The notes below the pieces were generated by a model. The model was not told the origin of the DNA. It made no database searches and saw only the letters and a program-made list of their open reading frames with translations. A stretch of 61,693 nt of DNA, from NCBI GenBank assembly GCA_004208945.1, contig SGPE01000006.1, forward strand, positions 1 to 61,693. The letters run 5' to 3'. A program made the translations under genes and the position numbers. Below, piece by piece: positions 36,425-45,402 of this stretch; positions within the stretch are counted from its first letter, which is position 1; each line of letters starts with the position of its first letter. Source of the stretch: Pseudoalteromonas sp. CO133X. Its GTDB lineage: Bacteria > Pseudomonadota > Gammaproteobacteria > Enterobacterales > Alteromonadaceae.

Positions 36425-38056
36425 ATGGAATCGCAACGCACGTTTTTATTAATCGGCTTGATGCTTGTGTCGTTTTTATTATTCCAAGAATGGAATAACG
36501 ACTACAATGCACCAAAAGCTGATCCAAGTGCCACAACACAAACACAAGGCGCAACAACACCAGAATCAGATGAGTTTATTCCGGCATCATCTGACGGTGA
36601 AGTACCTGCAGTTACAACAGCAAAGCGCTCAGTTATTGATGTAACAACTGATGTGTTTACTGTAAAAATTGACACCCGCGGTGGTGACATTATTGAAGCA
36701 GACCTACTTCAATATGAAGAGACAAAAGGTAGTGATACTCCTTACATGCTCCTAGGTGTGTTTGACGGTAAACAATACTTCTCACAAAGTGGCTTGATAG
36801 GTTTAAATGGCCCCGACGCAACAGTCAAAGGCCGCCCTGTTTATAAAACCACACAAAAAGCATTTACATTAAATGGTGATGAGCTGCGTGTTCCACTTGA
36901 ATTTACTGACAGTAAAGGTGTGACATTTACTAAAACCTATATATTCAAAAAAGGCGACTACGCTGTAGGTCTAGAGTACACAGTAAACAACGTAACAGCA
37001 GATCCTATTCAAGTTCAGCTATACACGCAAGTTAAGCGTACTGTACAAGAAAAAGGTAGCTTAGTAGATCAAAACTACCTGGGGGCAGCTTACGGTACTG
37101 AAGAAGAGCCATACGAAAAGTATAGCTTCTCAGACATGGCTGATAAAAACCTCAACATCACCACATCTGGCGGTTATATCGCATTTATCCAACATTACTT
37201 CGTAAGTGCATGGGTGCCAAAGCAAGATCAACAAAATACCCTTTACAGCAAACTAGTTGCTGGTAATGCAGCCATTATTGGTACTAAAGGTGAAGCGGTA
37301 AACGTTCAGGCAGGCACACAAACTACTCTTTCTTCTACTTACTACATGGGCCCGAAAGAGTCTGATGTACTTGAAGCAATTCACCCTGACTTAGACCTCA
37401 CAGTAGACTATGGTTGGTTATGGTTTATCTCACAACCATTATTCGTATTACTGAAGTGGTTACACAGCATCCTAGGTAACTGGGGTCTGGCAATCATTGC
37501 AATTACGGTTATCGTTAAAACTGCAATGTACCCACTTACAAAAGCGCAATATACGTCAATGGCGAAGATGCGCGCATTACAACCTAAAATGGCTGCACTA
37601 AAAGAGAAGTATGGCGATGATCGTCAAAAATTCGGTCAAGCTATGATGGAAATGTATAAGAAAGAAAAAGTGAACCCTATGGGTGGCTGTTTCCCTCTTT
37701 TACTGCAAATGCCTATTTTCTTAGCATTATTCTACGTATTCCTAGAATCAACTGAGCTACGCCATGCTGAATTCGTTTTATGGTTAAATGACTTATCAGC
37801 AATGGACCCATACTATGTATTACCAGTTCTATTTGGTTTAAGTATGTTCGTTACTCAGAAGCTGCAACCTATGACAGTTCAAGATCCTATGCAGCAAAAA
37901 ATGATGACCTTTATGCCTGTAATATTCTCAATTTTCTTCTTGTGGTTCCCATCTGGCCTAGTACTTTACTGGTTAGTATCGAACCTTATCTCAATCGCTC
38001 AGATGCTAATCATCTACCGCGGTATGGAGAAAAAAGGTATTAAGGTAAGAGGCTAA
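36425..38056 (+). CDS. yidC: membrane protein insertase YidC
   Basis: A 543-residue YidC (E. coli 548). An N-terminal membrane anchor (about 7-22) is followed by a Thr/Pro-rich linker, a large periplasmic beta-supersandwich domain (about 58-340) and the conserved 60KD_IMP core with five transmembrane helices (about 345-535), including the AMYPLTKAQYTSMAKMRALQPK coiled segment. It inserts and folds inner-membrane proteins, alone or with SecYEG. It ends the rpmH-rnpA-yidD-yidC run before a strong terminator. Confidence 0.98.
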   Translation: MESQRTFLLIGLMLVSFLLFQEWNNDYNAPKADPSATTQTQGATTPESDEFIPASSDGEVPAVTTAKRSVIDVTTDVFTVKIDTRGGDIIEADLLQYEETKGSDTPYMLLGVFDGKQYFSQSGLIGLNGPDATVKGRPVYKTTQKAFTLNGDELRVPLEFTDSKGVTFTKTYIFKKGDYAVGLEYTVNNVTADPIQVQLYTQVKRTVQEKGSLVDQNYLGAAYGTEEEPYEKYSFSDMADKNLNITTSGGYIAFIQHYFVSAWVPKQDQQNTLYSKLVAGNAAIIGTKGEAVNVQAGTQTTLSSTYYMGPKESDVLEAIHPDLDLTVDYGWLWFISQPLFVLLKWLHSILGNWGLAIIAITVIVKTAMYPLTKAQYTSMAKMRALQPKMAALKEKYGDDRQKFGQAMMEMYKKEKVNPMGGCFPLLLQMPIFLALFYVFLESTELRHAEFVLWLNDLSAMDPYYVLPVLFGLSMFVTQKLQPMTVQDPMQQKMMTFMPVIFSIFFLWFPSGLVLYWLVSNLISIAQMLIIYRGMEKKGIKVRG

Positions 38057-38070
38057 ACTCTTAACCCAAT

Positions 38071-38097
38071 AAAAAAGGCGCTAACTGCGCCTTTTTT
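38071..38097. terminator. bidirectional terminator, yidC and PepSY genes
   Basis: AAAAAAGGCGC-taact-GCGCCTTTTTT, perfect stem flanked by A and T runs, between convergent yidC and the PepSY gene. Confidence 0.92.
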
Positions 38098-38112
38098 AAT
38101 GCCTGAAAATGG

Positions 38113-39318
38113 CTAACCCAGAATAGGAGAATAAACCTGATTGGGTACACTGCGCTCAGTAAAGCTCAAACTTGTTGTGAGTAGCGAAGCAACCACCAAA
38201 CCGATTGCAATCACCCCAGATAAACCAAGCCACTTTATAGCCGTTGTTTTACGCTTAACCCTAAGCCAACTCATATAGATACCAGCAGCACTTACAAAGC
38301 TCATCAATGCACCAAATAACCCCCAAATAAGCTTGGTACCAATTCCTGCAAAGTTGCCAAAATGTAGTGGATCAGCGGTATCGGTGATTCTTGCGACAAT
38401 AGGTAATTGTTCCCCTTTTTGTATGCCAAGAACTTCACCGGAGCTTGGCTCCAAATACACGCGATTAGCACGTAGACGAAGTAAAATATCATCGTTATAG
38501 CCGCGTACTTCAATAGGCTGATTCACTTTATTAGGATAACGGATATAGCGAATATCAAGGCTAGGAAACGCCTGTTGAGCGGCTTTATAAGCTGTAGCTA
38601 AACTAATTGGCGATACATCTTTACGAGGGCTTTGTTTTTTAAACTCACTCACAGCTTGTGGAGCAGAAACAGTGTGTGGCAATTTTGCGGTTTGCAGCCC
38701 ATGTTCTACCAGATACCAAACCCCTGTGATGGCCATCACAGCAATAAACCATAAACTCCAAAGCCCTAACAGCTTATGCCAATCAGACCAACTACTACGT
38801 TTATCTAGGCTTAGCGCAGCAGGCTTTTTCATAAAGCCTTGCCACCAGCGCCGATACACATAAAAACTCGAAACCAATAAAATAACGAGTAAAATACTCA
38901 AACTCGTGACGATTAATTTACCCGTCCAGCCCATCGACAAGTTCATATGCCAGTTACGTAAAAACCGCGATATCCGCACCCACTCTCCTTCACCGAGTAA
39001 GCGACCCGTTGCAGCATCTAAATAAACAAAGCGAAATGAATCTCCGACTTTAAGAGCCGCTTCAATGGCAAGGTAATCTTGCTTATGACGTTGGATATAA
39101 AGTAACTGAGCTTGCGGATAATGCTTATTAAGGGTGTTTTCGAGAGCAAGGTAGTTAGTAGAGGTAGAAGAACTTAAAGCACGGTATTTTGCGTCTGTTA
39201 AGTACTCAAGTTCATGGCTTAACGTAGCGAGTGTGCCCGATACGCAGGTAACAAAAAGCAAGACTCCAACAAAGAGCCCTGACCAAGAATGTAAGTTAAA
39301 CCAACTTTTAGCGTTCAC
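38113..39318 (-). CDS. PepSY-associated TM domain protein (iron-regulated membrane protein family)
   Basis: A 401-residue inner-membrane protein with five hydrophobic segments (near residues 13-33, 143-165, 190-210, 340-360 and 375-395) and PepSY-type periplasmic regions. The W-F-N-L-H-S-W-S-G-L opening is typical of the PiuB/COG3182 family, members of which are iron-repressed and some reduce ferric siderophores. It lies 9 bp downstream of the TonB-dependent receptor gene, so it is probably the same Fur-regulated operon. The exact activity (ferrisiderophore reduction) is an inference from family and neighbour. Confidence 0.88.
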   Translation of the reverse strand: MNAKSWFNLHSWSGLFVGVLLFVTCVSGTLATLSHELEYLTDAKYRALSSSTSTNYLALENTLNKHYPQAQLLYIQRHKQDYLAIEAALKVGDSFRFVYLDAATGRLLGEGEWVRISRFLRNWHMNLSMGWTGKLIVTSLSILLVILLVSSFYVYRRWWQGFMKKPAALSLDKRSSWSDWHKLLGLWSLWFIAVMAITGVWYLVEHGLQTAKLPHTVSAPQAVSEFKKQSPRKDVSPISLATAYKAAQQAFPSLDIRYIRYPNKVNQPIEVRGYNDDILLRLRANRVYLEPSSGEVLGIQKGEQLPIVARITDTADPLHFGNFAGIGTKLIWGLFGALMSFVSAAGIYMSWLRVKRKTTAIKWLGLSGVIAIGLVVASLLTTSLSFTERSVPNQVYSPILG

Positions 39319-39327
39319 ACGCCACCA

Positions 39328-41475
39328 TTAAAAGCTATATTTAGCACTTAAATAGACACGGCGCGGTTCACCAGGAAAGTGCCCTGTTCGCTCGATAAAG
39401 CCGCTGCTTGCGTATTCTTTATCAAACACGTTCTTAACTGATAGCTGCCATTGCCAGTTATCAACCCTTGTTTGCCACGCCATGTTGTAAACAGTGTAAG
39501 GTTTAACGTGTTGGCCACCTAAACTAAGCTGTTCATCAACATAATCTAGGCCAGCAGAAATAGATGATGATAAGCGAGGTAGCTCATAGCGTGTCCATAT
39601 ACCTAGGGTATTTTGCGGCGCGTTAGCAAATTTATCGCTATCAGGAATTTGGTTACGAATGCTGTCGTTGGCTTTAGTAATACGGGTATCATTATAAGCG
39701 TAGCTTGCAGTAACTACCCAGCGCTCAGTGATGTCACCAACCACCTCAAGTTCAAAACCCTTACTTTGTACTTCACCAACGGCAACTAAGTCATCAACGC
39801 CGTCACCTGCAACATCACCTAATAAGCTAGGCTGTAGGATGTTTTCGCGGACAATATCGTACACAGCCATATTAACAGCAAGCGTATCTGCTAATAGCTT
39901 GGTTCTTAAACCTAACTCGTTAATACGGCTAGTCTCTGGCGAGAATGGGCCGCCTTTAGCTGTTTCCTGATTACTCGCACTTTGCGGCACAAAGCCAGTG
40001 CCATGTAGCGCATAAGGGAAGAACATGTTGTTAATGTTATAGCTAGTACCAATACGGTAAGTTAAGTCGCTATCAGAAAACTCGGTTTGATTTAACAAGT
40101 CTTTATCTTCAAAACGGTCATACCTTAAGCCAGCTGTCACACTCCAATTAGCGGTGATATCTAGCTGATCTTGCAAGTAGGCACCAAAGCGGGTGCTATT
40201 CGTTTTGCCAAGCCTTGGTGTAATACTATCAAGGTTATAATCATCAGCAGAGGTTAAACCATACTCAGGGTTGTTAAGATCAAGTCCTGGTACTGGGCCA
40301 CCTTTACTTTGTTGCGTAGCTGTACGGTAAACGCTTTCAAAATCATGTTCATACCAATCACTACCAAACAACACTTGATGCTGCATGTCTGCAACTATAA
40401 ATTCTGCAATCGCATTAGCTGTTAAGCTAAAACCTTCGTTCTCACGTACTTGATCACGAAACTCACGGTGGCTCCAATCAACAATACCGTCGTCATCTGT
40501 ATCTACGAGGCCTCTTGGTTCATGGTAGTTTTGCACTTCTTTGTTATCAAAATAACGTGCTGTAACATCTGTGCGCCAAACATCATTAAACTCATGTTTT
40601 AAAGTAGCCTGATAAACATGGGCTTCAACATTTTGAAAGTCTGTCGCCTCGTTATGGTTCCAGCTAATATCAGTTAGAAAATTGCCATTATCATCAGCAG
40701 GAACACCACGTAAACGTGCCCCACCCAACTCTTGCTCTATATAGGTATACTGAGTGGTCAATTCGGTTGCACTATTTATAAGCCACGTATAACCAAGATC
40801 AACAATGGTATTATCGCTGCTAGTATTAGCACGAAATGGTTTTTCAGTATCACGGTAAAGACCAACACGATAAGCATGGTTATCAAGTGACTCACTTAAA
40901 GTCCCCGTGCTTTCTAATGCTCCACTGAAGAAGTCATCATTCCCCACTTCCACTTCAATACTGTGCTCACTGGTGAATTTAGGCTTCTTAGTTACATAGT
41001 TAATAATACCGCCTGGATTACCACTGCCGTATATAGCACCAGCAGGCCCTTTTAAAACCGCAACTTGTTCAATATTAAATAATTGCGGTACAGCAAAGCC
41101 ATTGAAAGGATCGCCCTTCACACCATCGTATAAAATCTCATCTTGGCGAAAGCCACGGAATGTCACGCCCGAATAACTAAAAGCATTAACACCAGCAATA
41201 TTGCTATAAAGATCGGTAATTTGGCGAGCAGCCTGATCACTGATCAGCTCCTGCGGTAAAATTTGAATTGACTGAGGAATTTTCTCCAAAGGTGTATTGG
41301 TACGAGTAGCAAAGCTTGATTCAGTTGGGCGATATAAAGAGAACGCACGGCCAACAACTTCTATTTTTTCGAGTTCTTTAGAATCATTTTGATCAGAAGT
41401 AGTCACTTCATTTTGAGCATGGGCAACGCCCGAAAAACCAGCAGCAAGTGCAATAAAAACAGCAGAAAGACGCAT
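39328..41475 (-). CDS. TonB-dependent siderophore receptor
   Basis: A 715-residue outer-membrane receptor: signal peptide 1-20 (ending VAHA), plug domain with EKIPQSIQILPQELI, YDGVKGDPFNG and GPAGAIYGSGNPGGIINYVTKKP (residues about 55-170), then a 22-strand beta-barrel ending in the aromatic YLSAKYSF. The pattern matches the ferric-siderophore (FhuE/FpvA-like) subfamily rather than vitamin B12 or haem receptors, though the ligand cannot be read from sequence. A Fur-box-like site lies about 40 bp upstream. No siderophore synthesis genes are in the window, so it may serve xenosiderophores. Confidence 0.94.
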   Translation of the reverse strand: MRLSAVFIALAAGFSGVAHAQNEVTTSDQNDSKELEKIEVVGRAFSLYRPTESSFATRTNTPLEKIPQSIQILPQELISDQAARQITDLYSNIAGVNAFSYSGVTFRGFRQDEILYDGVKGDPFNGFAVPQLFNIEQVAVLKGPAGAIYGSGNPGGIINYVTKKPKFTSEHSIEVEVGNDDFFSGALESTGTLSESLDNHAYRVGLYRDTEKPFRANTSSDNTIVDLGYTWLINSATELTTQYTYIEQELGGARLRGVPADDNGNFLTDISWNHNEATDFQNVEAHVYQATLKHEFNDVWRTDVTARYFDNKEVQNYHEPRGLVDTDDDGIVDWSHREFRDQVRENEGFSLTANAIAEFIVADMQHQVLFGSDWYEHDFESVYRTATQQSKGGPVPGLDLNNPEYGLTSADDYNLDSITPRLGKTNSTRFGAYLQDQLDITANWSVTAGLRYDRFEDKDLLNQTEFSDSDLTYRIGTSYNINNMFFPYALHGTGFVPQSASNQETAKGGPFSPETSRINELGLRTKLLADTLAVNMAVYDIVRENILQPSLLGDVAGDGVDDLVAVGEVQSKGFELEVVGDITERWVVTASYAYNDTRITKANDSIRNQIPDSDKFANAPQNTLGIWTRYELPRLSSSISAGLDYVDEQLSLGGQHVKPYTVYNMAWQTRVDNWQWQLSVKNVFDKEYASSGFIERTGHFPGEPRRVYLSAKYSF

Positions 41476-41515
41476 AATAAAAAACGATAAGATTTAGAAT
41501 GCGAAACATGGTAAT

Positions 41516-41534
41516 GAATATAATTATCATTTGC
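41516..41534 (-). promoter_or_regulatory. putative Fur box upstream of the TonB receptor
   Basis: On the minus strand GCAAATGATAATTATATTC matches the 19-bp Fur consensus GATAATGATAATCATTATC at 14 positions by hand alignment. It is 41 bp upstream of the receptor ATG, suitable for promoter occlusion. Confidence 0.7.
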
Positions 41535-41684
41535 AATGGCCGTTTATTATTAATTAAAACTAAATAAAGTAATACTTACATCAGATAATAAACACTTCAC
41601 TAAATAAAGAGCTATTCGCATGAAATTAAGCCATAGGTTACAATAGAGCCAGCATTCATTCTTTTATTGGCATTATTTCATCGC

Positions 41685-43049
41685 ATGATTAATCAAGACA
41701 CAATTGCAGCACAAGCGACCGCACCAGGACGTGGTGGGGTTGGTATTATTCGCGTCTCTGGCAGCTTAGCAAAAACAGTGGCAGAGCACATTATTGGCCG
41801 TTGCCCTAAAATACGTTACGCAGACTATGTGCCCTTTAAAAGCTTGAGTGGTGAACAGCTTGACCAAGGTATTGCTATCTACTTCCAAGGGCCAAATTCA
41901 TTTACCGGCGAAGACGTACTAGAACTACAAGGTCACGGCGGCCCTGTCGTTTTAGATATGCTATTAAAAGAGATTAGCCAAATTGACGGTGTACGTTTAG
42001 CAAAACCAGGTGAGTTCTCTGAGCGCGCATTTATGAATGACAAGCTAGATTTAACTCAAGCAGAAGCAATTGCTGACCTTATCAATGCAACCAGTGAACA
42101 GGCAGCAAAAAGCGCCCTCCAATCACTGCAAGGTGAATTCTCTAAACATATTGAAACGCTGGTGGAGAAAGTCATTCACCTACGTATGTATGTTGAAGCC
42201 GCAATTGATTTTCCAGATGAAGAAATCGACTTTTTATCAGACGGTAAAGTATCCGCAGATCTCAATGCCATTATTGATCAATTAGAGAATGTAACTCAGC
42301 AAGCTAAACAAGGTAGCATCATGCGTGAAGGTATGCGTGTTGTTATTGCTGGTCGCCCTAACGCTGGTAAATCAAGCCTACTTAATGCGTTAGCTGGCCG
42401 TGATGCTGCTATCGTTACCGAAATAGCCGGTACAACACGTGACGTATTACGCGAACATATCCACATTGATGGTATGCCACTACATATTATTGATACCGCT
42501 GGCCTACGTGAAAGCCCAGATAAAGTAGAGCAAATTGGTATTGAACGCGCATGGGAAGAGATCAATCAAGCCGATCGCGTACTATTTATGTTAGACGGCA
42601 CAGATACATCAGCCACCGACCCTCATGATATCTGGCCGGAGTTTATGGCCAAGTTACCAGAGGGTATGGGTGTGACTGTGATCCGAAATAAAGCCGATAT
42701 TTCCGGTGAAAATGTAGGTATGGATGAACATGAACAATATCCGGTGATCCGCTTAAGTGCTAAAAATGCAGAAGGTATAGAGTTAGTTCGTACTCACTTA
42801 AAGGCATGTATTGGTTTCCAAGGTGCCACAGAAGGTGGATTCATGGCACGCCGTCGTCACCTAGATGCACTTGATCACGCAGCCTATCATTTAAACACAG
42901 GTAAAGAGCAATTAGAGATGCATATAGCTGGTGAGATCCTCGCTGAAGAATTACGCCTAACTCAACAGTTCTTAAATGAGATAACCGGTGAATTTACCTC
43001 TGATGACCTACTAGGGAAAATCTTTAGTTCGTTCTGTATCGGTAAATAA
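41685..43049 (+). CDS. mnmE: tRNA uridine-5-carboxymethylaminomethyl modification GTPase MnmE
   Basis: A 454-residue MnmE, exactly the E. coli length when ATG 41685 ([20 protein letters not shown]) is used; the frame extends six codons to a TTG, which I reject. An N-terminal folate-binding domain precedes a helical domain interrupted by the G domain: G1 GRPNAGKS (223-230), DTAG and NKAD. The C-terminal CIGK has the functional C451. With MnmG it makes the (c)mnm5 modification of wobble U34; mnmG is 2.4 kb downstream. Confidence 0.97.
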   Translation: MINQDTIAAQATAPGRGGVGIIRVSGSLAKTVAEHIIGRCPKIRYADYVPFKSLSGEQLDQGIAIYFQGPNSFTGEDVLELQGHGGPVVLDMLLKEISQIDGVRLAKPGEFSERAFMNDKLDLTQAEAIADLINATSEQAAKSALQSLQGEFSKHIETLVEKVIHLRMYVEAAIDFPDEEIDFLSDGKVSADLNAIIDQLENVTQQAKQGSIMREGMRVVIAGRPNAGKSSLLNALAGRDAAIVTEIAGTTRDVLREHIHIDGMPLHIIDTAGLRESPDKVEQIGIERAWEEINQADRVLFMLDGTDTSATDPHDIWPEFMAKLPEGMGVTVIRNKADISGENVGMDEHEQYPVIRLSAKNAEGIELVRTHLKACIGFQGATEGGFMARRRHLDALDHAAYHLNTGKEQLEMHIAGEILAEELRLTQQFLNEITGEFTSDDLLGKIFSSFCIGK

Positions 43050-43070
43050 ATTCCGGTTATCAATATTGAT

Positions 43071-43096
43071 AAAAAAGAGTCGCAAGGCTCTTTTTT
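43071..43096 (+). terminator. mnmE terminator
   Basis: AAAAAAGAGTC and GGCTCTTTTTT pair around a short loop (one G-T pair), 21 bp after the mnmE stop, with a T-run. Confidence 0.85.
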
Positions 43097-43195
43097 ATTT
43101 TTAATCCAGCAATCAATTATCGGTTCAGGGCCGAAATCACCCAGTAATTAATTTCATATCAATTAGTCTAGCGATGTTTTTAAACGGAGGACATC

Positions 43196-43936
43196 ATGGA
43201 CAAATATCAACTCTTTCATCAATTACACCACCAGCAAAGAGGCTTTGTACTCGCTAATGCGTGGGATCTTAGTTCAGCACAATTCATCCAAGCTGCGGGA
43301 GCTAAAGCTGTAGCAACAACCAGCTGGGGGATTGCTGCCAGTTTGGGTTTAGCTGATGGTGAGAACATCTCTTTTCAAACTCAGTTAGCGCTGGTTAAAA
43401 GCTTGACCAAACACCTTCATATTCCGCTCTCTGTCGATATAGAGTCAGGCTACAGTAATAATCCGCTGCAAATTAGCCAAAACGTTTTAGCGTTAGCAAG
43501 ATTAGGAGTTGTAGGCATCAACATAGAGGACTCAGACAAAGACACTAACGCACTGAGATCTATCGAACAGCAATGCACTATTATTAGTGAGATAAAGAAA
43601 GTACTTAACGAAAATGGCTTCGGTCGTTTATTTATAAACGCCAGAACCGATACCTACTTTCTAAGTGAATCCCCTTTTCAAGCAACATTAGAGCGCGCAA
43701 AAGCGTATCAAGATGCAGGAGCAGATGGTCTGTTTGTACCCGGTCTCACTAACATAGAGCAAATAACCAGCTTAGCTAACACAATAGATATTCCACTAAA
43801 TGTGATGGCAATGAATAATTTTAACTCAGCAAAAGCCGCTTTTGCTGGTGGCGCAAAACGTTTTTCATTGGGTAATTCTCTCTATGATCTAGTTGGGAAT
43901 ACGATAAAAACCAGTTTAACTCAGATCGAAAACTAA
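43196..43936 (+). CDS. isocitrate lyase / PEP mutase superfamily protein
   Basis: A 246-residue TIM-barrel protein of the isocitrate lyase / phosphoenolpyruvate mutase superfamily (COG2513-like). Metal-binding and substrate residues typical of the fold are visible: D81-x-E83 in SVDIESGYS, E111-D112 in NIEDS, NARTD, and LFVPGL. It lacks the KKCGH-type isocitrate lyase catalytic signature, so true isocitrate lyase activity is unlikely. The substrate is unknown; carboxyvinyl-carboxyphosphonate or oxaloacetate-type lyase reactions are possible. GGAGGA precedes ATG. It is not part of the usual mnmE-mioC neighbourhood. Confidence 0.85.
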   Translation: MDKYQLFHQLHHQQRGFVLANAWDLSSAQFIQAAGAKAVATTSWGIAASLGLADGENISFQTQLALVKSLTKHLHIPLSVDIESGYSNNPLQISQNVLALARLGVVGINIEDSDKDTNALRSIEQQCTIISEIKKVLNENGFGRLFINARTDTYFLSESPFQATLERAKAYQDAGADGLFVPGLTNIEQITSLANTIDIPLNVMAMNNFNSAKAAFAGGAKRFSLGNSLYDLVGNTIKTSLTQIEN

Positions 43937-44511
43937 CTTAGCGAACTAAAAAATCAGATCAAAACAGCTTTTAAGATCGAATTTAGCTAAAAATGTTATC
44001 CACATTTGGGAGTTTTTTAGATCTAAAGGCTGATTTGATCATAAAAAAAACGCAGAAATTTAAATTTATTTGTCATCAACAGCCATTTTTCACCGTTAAT
44101 TTTCTTTAAAATAGCCTTTATAGGCACTTATTTAGCATTTTTTCGATCTGTTTTATTGATCGCATATTGCAAACCGATCGTTATCAACAAGCGATCTATC
44201 CACAAAACGATCATGACCCGAACTTTACCTTGATCTAAAAATAAAAGCGCTTACACACAATTAAAGATCAACAACTTAGCAAAGTTATACACTTTCCAAT
44301 ATTTAGCTTGATCAGAACTTTCCCCAAATTTATTAACAGCTTGATCAAAGGGTTTAATTTATTATGATATTTAAAAAACCATTAAAAACAGTACTTTAAA
44401 ATTATTATTAAATTAAAGCCTGTATTTTGAGCTTAAAAACTTATTCAGATCGTAATTCAACGCTTTACTCACACCCTAACTTCGTTATCATGTGGCCACT
44501 TATTTAATTAC
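43937..44511. promoter_or_regulatory. GATC- and DnaA-box-rich region upstream of mioC
   Basis: Non-coding stretch of 575 bp with 15 GATC sites (from 43957 to 44451). A perfect DnaA box TTATCCACA lies at 43996-44004. Single-mismatch candidates are TTATCAACA (44181-44189), CTATCCACA (44196-44204), TTACACACA (44251-44259) and TTATACACT (44285-44293). It may be part of an extended origin, a DnaA-titrating or timing locus, or the DnaA-regulated mioC promoter. I find no protein-coding or tRNA gene in it. Confidence 0.75.
43996..44004 (+). promoter_or_regulatory. DnaA box upstream of mioC
   Basis: TTATCCACA, exact high-affinity DnaA box. In E. coli the mioC promoter also carries a DnaA box that represses transcription into oriC. 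Confidence 0.8.
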
Positions 44512-44523
44512 ATGATCAAACAC

Positions 44524-44973
44524 ATGCAATCAGTAAATATCATTGTTGGCAGCCAAATGGGATCTGCTGAATACGTAGCAGAGCAACTAGCAGAAGCCCT
44601 TGAACAACAAGGGATCCAAGTGCAGCTTCATGAACAGCCTGTGTTTGATGATATTGATCAGCAAGATACTATTTGGTTGATGTGTACATCGACATATGGT
44701 GCGGGAGACTATCCTGAGAACCTACTGCCATTCGTAGAATCCATTAACCAACAAGCTGATCTTAAAGGATTAAACTACAGTGTGATCGGTCTAGGTGACA
44801 CCAGTTACGACACCTATAACTATGCTGGCCGTAATCTTGATGAGTTATTCGCGAATAAAGGCGCAAGCCGCGTAGCAGAACGCTTAGAGCTCAATATTCT
44901 TGATGAAGCATTGCCAGAAGACACGGCATTAGCCTGGTTACCAAGCTGGATCGAATCAGTAGGACTCAGTTAA
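44524..44973 (+). CDS. mioC: flavodoxin-family protein MioC
   Basis: A 149-residue FMN-binding flavodoxin. MQSVNIIVGSQMGSAEYVAEQLAEAL holds the phosphate-binding loop, CTSTYGAGDYPENL the 50s-type loop, and GLGDTSYDTYNYAGRNLDELF the isoalloxazine-side loop. ATG 44524 gives the length nearest to E. coli MioC (147); an ATG four codons upstream (44512) is equally open and neither has a good ribosome site. In E. coli MioC transcription runs into oriC; the gene is likewise adjacent to oriC here. Confidence 0.92.
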   Translation: MQSVNIIVGSQMGSAEYVAEQLAEALEQQGIQVQLHEQPVFDDIDQQDTIWLMCTSTYGAGDYPENLLPFVESINQQADLKGLNYSVIGLGDTSYDTYNYAGRNLDELFANKGASRVAERLELNILDEALPEDTALAWLPSWIESVGLS

Positions 44974-45036
44974 GCCGATCGGTGTTGATCGTTGTTATAA
45001 AAGTTACCCACAATTTACTGATAATTTAGATCGGAT

Positions 45037-45045
45037 TGTGGATAA
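45037..45045 (-). promoter_or_regulatory. high-affinity DnaA box in oriC
   Basis: TGTGGATAA on the plus strand, i.e. TTATCCACA on the minus strand: the perfect DnaA box consensus inside oriC. Confidence 0.88.
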
Positions 45046-45235
45046 ACACTGATCTAACTGCGATTTTAAGCTAGTTTATCCCTTGGATAAGATCCAATCG
45101 ATATTGCCCTGTGAATAAATAGCCCTTTTGATCAAAGCTTGTACGCGGGAAGATCCGATCATATTAACACCTTTAGATCTGCTTTAAGATCATGTTTTAA
45201 AAAGCAAAGCAGACATTATCAACAGATCTGCTGAG

Positions 45236-45295
45236 TACTAATAGTAAAAACAACAAAAGATCTCTTTAAAAGATCCTTTATATTATTAGAGATCA
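45236..45295. other. AT-rich duplex-unwinding element of oriC
   Basis: About 60 bp with few G or C residues outside its GATC sites, with two adjacent 13-mers starting with GATC (45259-45271 and 45272-45284). It lies between the DnaA boxes and mnmG, as in enteric origins. Confidence 0.7.
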
Positions 45296-45402
45296 CCCAC
45301 TTAGATCTTGAGCACTGTTTAATCATTTATCTTCTCTAAATTTCTAGGTAGAATACGCTCCCTTTACAAAGTTTTGCTGGTCGATTAAGTAGGATCCCAT
45401 AA

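Larger units (their letters stand above)
44974..45402. other. oriC: chromosomal replication origin oriC
   Basis: The 429-bp gap between mioC and mnmG is non-coding and holds 16 GATC sites (44977 to 45393). DnaA boxes: TTACCCACA (45004-45012, one mismatch), perfect TTATCCACA on the minus strand (45037-45045), TTATTCACA on the minus strand (45110-45118) and TTATCAACA (45216-45224, one mismatch). An AT-rich stretch on the mnmG side (about 45236-45295) contains GATCTCTTTAAAA and GATCCTTTATATT, which resemble the E. coli 13-mer duplex-unwinding repeats. Location, layout and side of the AT-rich element match E. coli oriC. Confidence 0.93.

Noticed and set aside
43937..44511. Hidden small protein or tRNA gene before mioC
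   Set aside because: Stop codons are frequent in all frames and no cloverleaf could be folded by eye; the GATC/DnaA-box content explains the region better.
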